A stretch of DNA of 5,769 nucleotides, from assembly GCA_020343555.1 (NCBI GenBank), contig CP070800.1, forward strand, positions 1,309,822-1,315,590, given 5' to 3'. The notes beneath the pieces are model-generated. The model had not been told where the DNA came from, ran no database searches, and saw only the letters and a program-made list of their open reading frames with translations. A program made the translations under genes and the position numbers. Of the stretch, positions 1 to 5,422 are shown piece after piece; the first letter of the stretch is position 1, and each line of letters starts with the position of its first letter. This stretch comes from Dehalococcoidales bacterium (GTDB lineage Bacteria > Chloroflexota > Dehalococcoidia > Dehalococcoidales > UBA2162).

Positions 1-230
1 ACGATGTCATTCCACTCCGGGCGGACTATCGGCGTACAGTCGGTGCCATTCATCGCCTGCATCATTGCGGTCATCGTCTCCAGTCCGGTAACCGCATGCT
101 CGCTGTCGATGAGAAGCCAGTCGAAACCGACACGGGATAGCATTTCGGTTACGTCCGGGTGGGGCAGGGTAACAAATGTGCCGATTACTTCATCGCCGCG
201 CTGCAGTTTTTCTTTCAGCAGATTCTTCAC
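1..230 (-). CDS. HpcH/HpaI-family aldolase (4-hydroxy-2-oxo acid aldolase type), N-terminal part, cut by the window edge
   Basis: This leftward reading frame gives the first 76 residues of a class II, metal-dependent aldolase; the rest lies outside the window. Members cleave 4-hydroxy-2-oxo acids to pyruvate (or a related 2-oxo acid) plus an aldehyde in the cytoplasm. Visible hallmarks are FDWLLIDSEHAV at residues 36-47, with D42, E44 and the catalytic-type H45, and PIVR ending at R70, the pyruvate-binding arginine. These numbers coincide with those known for E. coli HpaI/HpcH. The GTG at 228-230 is chosen because AAGGAG lies about 7 nt upstream and the residue numbering then fits the family. 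An in-frame ATG at 261-263 would add 11 residues but has no good ribosome binding site. The gene is divergent from the reductase operon at 379 and has a strong promoter at 278-306. The exact substrate is unknown, and other HpcH-like activities are possible. Confidence 0.9.
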   Translation of the reverse strand, partial: MKNLLKEKLQRGDEVIGTFVTLPHPDVTEMLSRVGFDWLLIDSEHAVTGLETMTAMMQAMNGTDCTPIVRPEWNDI

Positions 231-270
231 TTGCAGACTCCTTTTAACCACATATGGGTTCATACTGTAT

Positions 271-291
271 CTTCTCCAGTATATAGAGAAG
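271..291. repeat. Inverted repeat around the aldolase -10 box, possible operator
   Basis: CTTCTC (271-276) and GAGAAG (286-291) form perfect 6-bp arms around a 9-bp centre that contains the leftward -10 box. A dimeric repressor bound here would block the aldolase promoter. Six-base arms can arise by chance, so the operator role is an inference from position only. Confidence 0.3.
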
Positions 292-306
292 CTCTAGGTA
301 AATCAA
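278..306 (-). promoter_or_regulatory. Sigma-70-type promoter for the leftward aldolase gene
   Basis: Read on the minus strand, TTGATT (301-306) is followed after exactly 17 bp by TATACT (278-283). Each box differs from consensus at one or two positions. Transcription would start near 271, leaving a leader of about 40 nt before the GTG start at 230. The same DNA lies just outside the opposite-facing TATAAT element at 332-337, so the two directions may influence each other. Confidence 0.65.
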
Positions 307-315
307 AAAGCATCG

Positions 316-341
316 TTCTGGTAGAATGAGTTATAATAACT
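316..341 (+). promoter_or_regulatory. Promoter-like element upstream of the aldo/keto reductase operon
   Basis: TATAAT occurs at 332-337, 41 bp before the ATG at 379, and sits inside the perfect palindrome AGTTATAATAACT (329-341, single-base centre). No good -35 box lies 16-18 bp upstream. Instead TTCTGGTA is found at 316-323. The combination TTCTGGTA, a short spacer and AGTTATAATA recurs at 2742-2762 before the first membrane-protein gene, which suggests a shared activator site or an atypical promoter. Confidence 0.45.
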
Positions 342-378
342 GATACTGTTTTATTTTTTTGAAGGGGGTTGGGATTAA

Positions 379-1311
379 ATGAACACGACGACTCTTGGGA
401 GAACAGAGCTGACGGTGACTACGATGGGAATGGGCTGCGGTGGTCCGAGCCGCGTTGGTAAAGGTACCGGCAAAGAAGAAGCCGAATCTGTTGCGGTAGT
501 GAGAAAGGCGATAGATTCAGGGATCAATATCATTGACTCCGCAGAGATCTACGGCACCGAGGAGATTGTCGGAAAGGCTATCAAGGGAGTCGACCGTTCC
601 TCGCTCGTAGTGTGCACCAAGAAGACGCCGAATGAAGGTCTTACCGGAAAACAGGTAAGAGAAAGTCTTGAAAACAGCCTGAAACGATACGGCACGGATT
701 ACGTGGATGTTTATTATTTGCATGGAGTTCGCCTGAACCAGTATGAATACCTCCATACCGAGATAGTGCCAGTGCTCAAGGATCTTCGCAGGGAAGGGAA
801 ATTACGATTTATCGGGATATCAGAGATGTTCAACGCCGATACCCGTCATGAGATGCTGCAGCGTGCCTTCCAGGATGATGAGTGGGATGTGATGATGGTC
901 GGATTCAACCTTCTCAACCAGTCCGCCCGTGAATATGTCTTCCCGGAAGCGAAGAGAAAGAATATCGGGATCACGATCATGTTCGCCGTACGGCTAGCTC
1001 TCAGCAGGCCTGAGCGGCTGAAGGAGGTGGTAGCTGAACTCATCGAGAAGAAACAGCTGGACCCGACCGAGTTCGATGTCAATGATCCGCTTGGATTCCT
1101 GGTCCACGAGGGCGGAGCGGTAAGTATACCTGACGCTGCTTATCGCTTCTGTCACTATGAACAGGGACCGGATGTGATCCTTTCCGGGACGGGTAATATC
1201 ACTCATATGGAGGAGAACTTAAAGTCATTCGACCGTCCGCCGCTTCCTGAAGAAGATGTCGAAAAACTCAAATATATATTCAGGAACGTGGATTCGGTCA
1301 CCGGCCAATAG
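379..1311 (+). CDS. Aldo/keto reductase
   Basis: This 310-residue soluble protein has the length and motif order of an aldo/keto reductase, an NAD(P)H-dependent TIM-barrel enzyme interconverting carbonyls and alcohols in the cytoplasm. The tetrad expected for the fold is visible: D53 and Y58 in NIIDSAEIYGTE, K81 in VVCTKK, and H115 in VYYLHGV. SGTGN at 269-273 followed by EEN at 278-280 matches the nucleotide-phosphate-binding end of the barrel. The N-terminal LGRTELTVTTMGMGCGGPSR is typical of the family, and no C-terminal ferredoxin-like cysteine cluster is present. The ATG start follows GAAGGGGG at 361-368. The gene is first in an operon with the FAD oxidoreductase 21 bp downstream and is divergent from an aldolase, so an aldehyde or ketone from that pathway is a plausible substrate. 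Substrate and cofactor preference cannot be read here. Confidence 0.93.
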   Translation: MNTTTLGRTELTVTTMGMGCGGPSRVGKGTGKEEAESVAVVRKAIDSGINIIDSAEIYGTEEIVGKAIKGVDRSSLVVCTKKTPNEGLTGKQVRESLENSLKRYGTDYVDVYYLHGVRLNQYEYLHTEIVPVLKDLRREGKLRFIGISEMFNADTRHEMLQRAFQDDEWDVMMVGFNLLNQSAREYVFPEAKRKNIGITIMFAVRLALSRPERLKEVVAELIEKKQLDPTEFDVNDPLGFLVHEGGAVSIPDAAYRFCHYEQGPDVILSGTGNITHMEENLKSFDRPPLPEEDVEKLKYIFRNVDSVTGQ

Positions 1312-1332
1312 AGATAGGCGGTGGGGTGAAGA

Positions 1333-2679
1333 ATGAAAACGTTACATGAAGAAGCTAGGGATATAAAGGTATTCAGTGAAACCGAGGTAGTCGTGGTTGG
1401 TGGCGGTCCCGCCGGAGTTGCCGCAGCCGTGGCTTCAGCACGGACCGGGACAAAAACCGTTCTTATCGAGAGATACGGTCATCTCGGCGGTATGTCTACC
1501 GGCGGCCTGGTGATACTGATCCCGTTCATGAGCAGCGGAGGACCGGAGAGACAGATAGCTGGAATCTGCCAGGAGATGATCGACAGGCTGGATGCTATCG
1601 ACGGTGCAGTCCATCCCTCCGATGAAGAAACAGGCGCTACCGACGAAAAAACTATCCGGTACTGGCGGCGACGGGGGACATTTTCGATGGCACCGGGAGA
1701 CTCAGTGAGGTACGGCGCCCTGGTTGATCCGGAGAAACTGAAGTGCGTGCTGAACGACATGGTTGAAGAAGCCGGAGTTAAGCTGTTGCTTCATTCATGG
1801 GGATGCAGGGCAGTAGTAGAGGATGATACCGTAGAGGGAATCATATTCGAAAGCAAGTCCGGGCGGCAGGCCGTGCTGGCTCAGGTAACCGTGGACACGA
1901 CCGGCGATGGGGATATATTCGCATCAGCAGGAGCTGAGTTTGACGGCACTATCGACCGTAGTTTACGGTCGGCCAATTTAGCTCTGGTGTGGCGTATCGC
2001 AAACGTCGACAGTGACCGTTACCTGGATTTCCAGGAGCAGGAACGGGAAATGCACAACGAGCTAATGAAGGAACTCACCGCCAAAGGCGGTTTCAATACC
2101 TACTGGAGAAGCGCTCACGACGATGTCCTGTGGTGCAATAACTGGATCCCTAACCTGAGTGCCGTCGACGTGGAAGACCTGACGTACGTCGAAATCAGCG
2201 CGCGAAAGTCGATGCTGATATCGCACAAGTTCCTGAAGGAAAAGGTACCGGGCTTCGAGAACAGCTATATCATGGATACTGCATCTCAGACCGGCACCCG
2301 GGGAAGCCGTCGGCTTGTCGGAGAGTACGTGGTCACCTGGGACGATGTAATGTCCGGGATCACCCATCCCGATACGATAGCCCTGCTACCGCACCTGCAC
2401 AACACGCCTGAAAAAGGCTTTCCGCTGGTAACGATGCCCTACCGGGCGCTGGTGCCGAAAAAGATAGAGAACCTGCTGGCAGCCGGACGCTGCTTCTCCT
2501 CCGATCCAGCTGCAAACAACGTACTCAACTGGATACAGCAGTGCATACCGATGGGACAGGCAGCCGGCACCGCCGCCGCTTTGAGTGTGAAAGCTGGCGT
2601 TACTCCGAGGAAGGTGGATATAAAAAAATTGCAGAAGCATCTGGCAAAGCAGGGAGTACCTTTACCGGAACGCAGGTAG
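1333..2679 (+). CDS. FAD-dependent oxidoreductase (FAD_oxidored / PF12831-like)
   Basis: The 448-residue product opens with a Rossmann dinucleotide-binding fold: EVVVVGGGPAGVAAA has the GxGxxG-type loop at 23-28, and E46 in VLIERYGHLGG is placed to bind the adenosine ribose. Further family blocks are DTTGDGDIFASAGAEF (188-203), GTRGSRRLVGEYVVTWDD (321-338) and, near the C terminus, NLLAAGRCFSSDPAANN (380-396) with MGQAAGTAAAL (407-417). This pattern fits the flavoprotein group annotated as FAD-dependent oxidoreductases, which oxidise or reduce mostly unknown organic substrates. No signal peptide or membrane segment is seen. The start follows a GGTGGGGTGAAGA ribosome binding region. The 21-bp gap after the reductase gene, with no terminator or promoter, supports co-transcription. 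Electron acceptor and substrate are unknown. Confidence 0.9.
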   Translation: MKTLHEEARDIKVFSETEVVVVGGGPAGVAAAVASARTGTKTVLIERYGHLGGMSTGGLVILIPFMSSGGPERQIAGICQEMIDRLDAIDGAVHPSDEETGATDEKTIRYWRRRGTFSMAPGDSVRYGALVDPEKLKCVLNDMVEEAGVKLLLHSWGCRAVVEDDTVEGIIFESKSGRQAVLAQVTVDTTGDGDIFASAGAEFDGTIDRSLRSANLALVWRIANVDSDRYLDFQEQEREMHNELMKELTAKGGFNTYWRSAHDDVLWCNNWIPNLSAVDVEDLTYVEISARKSMLISHKFLKEKVPGFENSYIMDTASQTGTRGSRRLVGEYVVTWDDVMSGITHPDTIALLPHLHNTPEKGFPLVTMPYRALVPKKIENLLAAGRCFSSDPAANNVLNWIQQCIPMGQAAGTAAALSVKAGVTPRKVDIKKLQKHLAKQGVPLPERR

Positions 2680-2741
2680 AATTCCAATTTATGGAGCCAA
2701 ACTGCTATACGCATCATGTGACGAGCATCCTGATGTACTTT

Positions 2742-2762
2742 TTCTGGTAATAAGTTATAATA
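2742..2762 (+). promoter_or_regulatory. Promoter-like element upstream of the first membrane-protein gene
   Basis: TATAAT lies at 2756-2761, 38 bp before the ATG at 2800, and is embedded in AGTTATAATA. TTCTGGTA is at 2742-2749. The same two blocks occur at 316-338 with a spacer of 5 instead of 3 bases. A recognisable -35 box at normal spacing is missing. It separates the membrane cluster transcriptionally from the oxidoreductase operon ending at 2679. Confidence 0.45.
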
Positions 2763-2799
2763 GTGTTTCGTTACCCCTAACTTTATTGAGTGGAGAAAT

Positions 2800-3801
2800 A
2801 TGTCTGAATATTACGATAATTTCCCGTTACTCGAATCATTTATAAAAGTCATAAAACTCCCGCGATATATTACGATTCTCATCATAGCTGTTCTTCTTAT
2901 ACTATTCCTGGTTCTCGTGGCATTTCTTGAAGGAAGTTTTTCGAATGGTATCGACTGGAGTTTCTGGCGATTGGGTCTTCAGTCAGCCATTATCGTTTAT
3001 ATATTCGTGATATCCCCGTTCATACAAAAGCTCTCGGAACGGATGTTAACTTCTCTCGAATCGTTACTACCGCAAACCGAAAAAGAAGAAATCTTAAAAA
3101 ATATCATCCAAAATAACCGTCGCTGGGAATGGGTGGCTTTACTGCTTGGTCTGGTTTTCTTCATCGCTTTAGGCCAACCCTGGAACTGGGACATGAGCTG
3201 GTTTGATATCTATTCCCTGGTTACAAATATAATTGTGTTTGCTCTGTTGGGTTACCTGATATACGGTGGTATCTCCGGCACTCTGCGTCTCACAAGATTA
3301 ACCCGCAAGTACATTCATTTCGAGATATTCGATATCGGAGCTTTAGTACCGGTCGCTCAATGGAGTTTATGTGTTTCACTTGCTTTCGTCGGTGGTATCA
3401 GCCTGAGTGTGGTGTTTCAACCTTTCGAGAACCTGCGTCAAATGGAGAACATAGTTGTCTACTCAATATTAGTATGCGTAACGATACTCCTGTTCTTTAC
3501 TTCAATGTGGAGTACGCATAGTGCTATGGCATCAGTCAAGAAACGTGAATTAAATATGGTCAGAGAAAACCTGGATTATCATAGAAAACAGTTAAAACAA
3601 CAATCATCGGATAGCACAAACAATGATAAAGACAGGTTATATTCCGCTATCGCTGTCTGGAGTATCTACGAAAAACAGGTCCGCGAAGCGCCTACCTGGC
3701 CGTTCAACGCCGGTATACTCGGAAGACTGGTATTATCATCTCTGGTACCGGCAATAATTTATGGGATCAAGATCGTTTTAGGATTAGGAATACGTCTCTA
3801 A
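2800..3801 (+). CDS. Polytopic membrane protein, copy 1 of a tandem paralogous family (function unknown)
   Basis: I do not recognise this 333-residue protein as a named family. It has about seven hydrophobic segments, near 22-43, 58-76, 110-127, 135-157, 183-206, 213-236 and 308-329, so it is an integral membrane protein with no cleavable signal peptide evident. Landmarks shared with the protein at 3985-5010 are QPWNW (126-130), FVGGISLS (196-203), WSTHSAM (237-243), KKREL (247-251), a charged and probably helical stretch (about 247-290), YE (290-291), WPFNAGIL (300-307) and the C-terminal GIRL. Over the WSTHSAM half, a hand alignment with that protein gives about half identical residues. GGAG at 2792-2795 sits 4 nt before the ATG. 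Its codons are more AT-rich than those of the oxidoreductase upstream. A sensing or scaffolding role is possible; no catalytic or transport motif is visible. Confidence 0.85.
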   Translation: MSEYYDNFPLLESFIKVIKLPRYITILIIAVLLILFLVLVAFLEGSFSNGIDWSFWRLGLQSAIIVYIFVISPFIQKLSERMLTSLESLLPQTEKEEILKNIIQNNRRWEWVALLLGLVFFIALGQPWNWDMSWFDIYSLVTNIIVFALLGYLIYGGISGTLRLTRLTRKYIHFEIFDIGALVPVAQWSLCVSLAFVGGISLSVVFQPFENLRQMENIVVYSILVCVTILLFFTSMWSTHSAMASVKKRELNMVRENLDYHRKQLKQQSSDSTNNDKDRLYSAIAVWSIYEKQVREAPTWPFNAGILGRLVLSSLVPAIIYGIKIVLGLGIRL

Positions 3802-3895
3802 TTATACTCTCCCTGATTCTTCTACCTTACTGAACAGAATTCCAGATCGGCTTCTCCCTAAAAGAAAATCCTGTAACACACCCCCTGGTCTAGTA

Positions 3896-3924
3896 TTGAC
3901 ATAAACGAACTCGTTCGGTACACT
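3896..3924 (+). promoter_or_regulatory. Near-consensus sigma-70 promoter before membrane-protein copy 2
   Basis: TTGACA (3896-3901) is an exact -35 consensus and is followed after 17 bp by TACACT (3919-3924), a good -10 box. Transcription would start near 3931, giving a leader of about 55 nt before the ATG at 3985. This makes copy 2 and the following 2TM gene a separate transcription unit from copy 1. The spacer carries a palindrome listed separately. Confidence 0.7.
3906..3917. repeat. Perfect palindrome CGAACTCGTTCG in the promoter spacer, candidate operator
   Basis: CGAAC and GTTCG are perfect 5-bp arms separated by 2 bases, lying between the -35 and -10 boxes. A repressor bound here would compete directly with RNA polymerase. 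It resembles a Gram-positive LexA box (GAAC-N4-GTTC), but the arm spacing is 2 instead of 4, so that identity is not supported. Confidence 0.4.
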
Positions 3925-3984
3925 TATTGGACATAACTACAGGATACTCACCTGATACCTTGTGGTAAAAAGGGGAGATGTCAT

Positions 3985-5010
3985 ATGATTCAGGAACCCT
4001 CCGTTCCTTTATTGATCAAGATAGTAACATTCACTAGGTTACCTGCGCGATGGATGACAGCTACCATCGCAATTATTCTTCTTCTGATATTCGTAATATT
4101 TTCATCACTTGACGGCTCTTTAAGCGGCTTCATCGAGGATGATCTCTGGCGTTATTTCATGGATGCTCCTGTTCTTATCACGTATATTTTACTGGTCTAC
4201 CCTTTTATGTACCGACTTTGGACAAAATCCGTACAAACACTATATGAGTTAATGTCTGAAAAATCAGGTGACCGGGACAAGCCGAATTTATACATTCCGG
4301 ATCCAAAACGTCGTTGGGAAATCATCTCGTTTGTCGGTGGTGCTGTTTTCTGGTTATGTTTATGGCAACCCTGGACATGGGTAGATAGATGGCAGTCCGG
4401 TAGTGCATGGCTATCCGTGTACGATGTAGTAACCCAATGCATGCTATTTGGACTTTTAGTCATGGTAATTTACAGTTCCTTCGTCGGTCATATGTATCAG
4501 AACGGATTACTTAAGCGACGATTGATTCTGAATATTTTTAACACCTCAACACTTACACCCGTGGCTCGTTCAAGCCTTGGTTTATCCATAACCTTTATTG
4601 GCGGTATAAGCCTCAGTCTGATATTCCAAAACCAGGAAGATTTATTAAAATGGAATAACATTTTTGTATGGGCAATTTTACTTTGTTTCGCGATACTCGT
4701 ATTTTTCTTATCTCTGTGGAGTACGCATTCCGCGATGTCAGACGCGAAGAAACGTGAATTGAGTTTCGTGCGAAATCAACTGAAAATCACCTCTGCAGAA
4801 CTTAAAGAAAAGGCTGAGGACAGCACTCGAAGAGGAACGGATGAACTCTCACCAACGATTACTGCCCTGCTAAATTATGAAAGAAGGATAACAGAGGTTC
4901 CGGAATGGCCTTTTAACGCAGGAATACTGCGTAGATTAACTGTTTCAATTTTGGCTCCTGTAGTGGTCTTTTTGGTGAAAGTATTTTCAGGAATTGGTTT
5001 TCGTCTATGA
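3985..5010 (+). CDS. Polytopic membrane protein, copy 2 of a tandem paralogous family (function unknown)
   Basis: This 341-residue product is a clear paralogue of the protein at 2800-3801, with the same layout of about seven hydrophobic segments (near 23-43, 60-77, 113-129, 147-166, 194-215, 224-245 and 317-335). Shared blocks are QPWTW (128-132), TPVAR (191-195), FIGGISLS (204-211), WSTHSAM (245-251), KKREL (255-259), a charged helical stretch to about 290, YE (298-299), WPFNAGIL (308-315) and the terminal GFRL. The ATG follows GGGGAG at 3972-3977 with 7-nt spacing. The strong promoter at 3896-3924, with a palindrome in its spacer, suggests regulated expression. The 2TM gene begins 39 bp after its stop and is probably in the same transcript. 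I see no enzymatic, transporter or channel signature; the conserved H248 and the charged segment are the best candidates for function. Confidence 0.85.
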   Translation: MIQEPSVPLLIKIVTFTRLPARWMTATIAIILLLIFVIFSSLDGSLSGFIEDDLWRYFMDAPVLITYILLVYPFMYRLWTKSVQTLYELMSEKSGDRDKPNLYIPDPKRRWEIISFVGGAVFWLCLWQPWTWVDRWQSGSAWLSVYDVVTQCMLFGLLVMVIYSSFVGHMYQNGLLKRRLILNIFNTSTLTPVARSSLGLSITFIGGISLSLIFQNQEDLLKWNNIFVWAILLCFAILVFFLSLWSTHSAMSDAKKRELSFVRNQLKITSAELKEKAEDSTRRGTDELSPTITALLNYERRITEVPEWPFNAGILRRLTVSILAPVVVFLVKVFSGIGFRL

Positions 5011-5032
5011 CTCTTAAGATAGTTCAAAGAGT
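5010..5032 (+). repeat. Small inverted repeat between copy 2 and the 2TM gene
   Basis: ACTCTT (5010-5015) and AAGAGT (5027-5032) could pair in the mRNA around an 11-nt loop, just upstream of the AGAGGAGGG ribosome binding site of the next gene. There is no following T-run, so it is not a terminator. It might tune translation or mRNA stability, but a chance 6-bp stem is quite possible. Confidence 0.2.
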
Positions 5033-5049
5033 AAAGAGGAGGGATTATT

Positions 5050-5331
5050 ATGGATAATATAACCCCGGAAGAAGAACTCTACGAAGAAGCGAAAAGAAGA
5101 GTGGAGGCGAAGAGGAAATTCTATAGAAACCTTGCAGCCTATGTGGTCGTTAACGTTTTACTCATTATTATATGGGCCTTCCCGGCAGGCGGTGGGTACC
5201 AGTGGTTCTGGTTTCCTTTAGGTGGTTGGGGACTTTTTATCCTCCTGGAATACATCCAGGTATTTATGTTGCCCGGTAGCGGCGACAAGGCAGCTATTGA
5301 AAAAGAAATGGATAAAATGAGGAGAGGATAG
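5050..5331 (+). CDS. 2TM-domain small membrane protein (PF13239-like)
   Basis: The 93-residue product has an acidic and basic N-terminal helix (EEELYEEAKRRVEAKRKF, 7-24), a first membrane segment at about 28-44 (LAAYVVVNVLL...), a W-rich turn (QWFWFPLGGWG, 51-61), a second segment to about 74, and a charged tail with EKEMDKM (84-90). This order matches the bacterial 2TM domain, found alone or attached to histidine kinases and other regulators; its biochemical role is unknown. In the family as I recall it, F-Y-x-H-L precedes the first segment and a histidine follows GWG in the second; here they are N27 and E67. The start is well supported by AGAGGAGGG at 5035-5043. Only 39 bp separate it from copy 2, so co-transcription is likely, and its product may assemble with the polytopic proteins around it. 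Confidence 0.85.
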   Translation: MDNITPEEELYEEAKRRVEAKRKFYRNLAAYVVVNVLLIIIWAFPAGGGYQWFWFPLGGWGLFILLEYIQVFMLPGSGDKAAIEKEMDKMRRG

Positions 5332-5360
5332 TTCTACAGGCAAGAAACTAGAGTTGTTGG

Positions 5361-5389
5361 TGTTTTTTCCAGACAGTGAGGTGTATAAT
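5361..5389 (+). promoter_or_regulatory. Possible promoter before membrane-protein copy 3
   Basis: TATAAT at 5384-5389 is an exact -10 consensus, with a weak TGTTTT (5361-5366) 17 bp upstream as the only -35 candidate. It lies 33 bp before the ATG at 5423 and would give a short leader. The weak -35 box keeps this tentative; read-through from the 2TM gene 91 bp upstream is the alternative. Confidence 0.4.
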
Positions 5390-5422
5390 CCATCCAATAA
5401 ATCATGTTCCGTGAATTGAATT

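Noticed and set aside
4..297. Open frame of 97 codons on the + strand at the left end
   Set aside because: It is antisense to the aldolase frame, whose translation carries clear family motifs (D42, H45, R70), and its product has no recognisable features.
2714..2745. Possible intrinsic terminator after the oxidoreductase gene (CATCA...TGATG followed by TACTTTTT)
   Set aside because: The stem is only about 5 bp with a long loop and little GC, so it is too weak to call.
2541..2750. Open frame of 69 codons on the + strand overlapping the end of the oxidoreductase gene
   Set aside because: It lies mostly inside the conserved C terminus of the oxidoreductase in another frame, has no ribosome binding site of note, and gives a low-complexity product.
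3906..3917. LexA (SOS) box upstream of copy 2
   Set aside because: The half-sites GAAC and GTTC are 2 bases apart, not the 4 required for the Gram-positive LexA box, so only a generic operator is proposed.
3951..3970. Short direct repeat GATAC...GATAC in the leader of copy 2
   Set aside because: Five-base repeats are expected by chance in a leader of this length and show no further structure.
5341..5370. Possible terminator after the 2TM gene (GAAAC...GTTGTTGG then a T-run)
   Set aside because: Pairing is interrupted by mismatches and the stem is AT-rich; the T-run alone is not sufficient.
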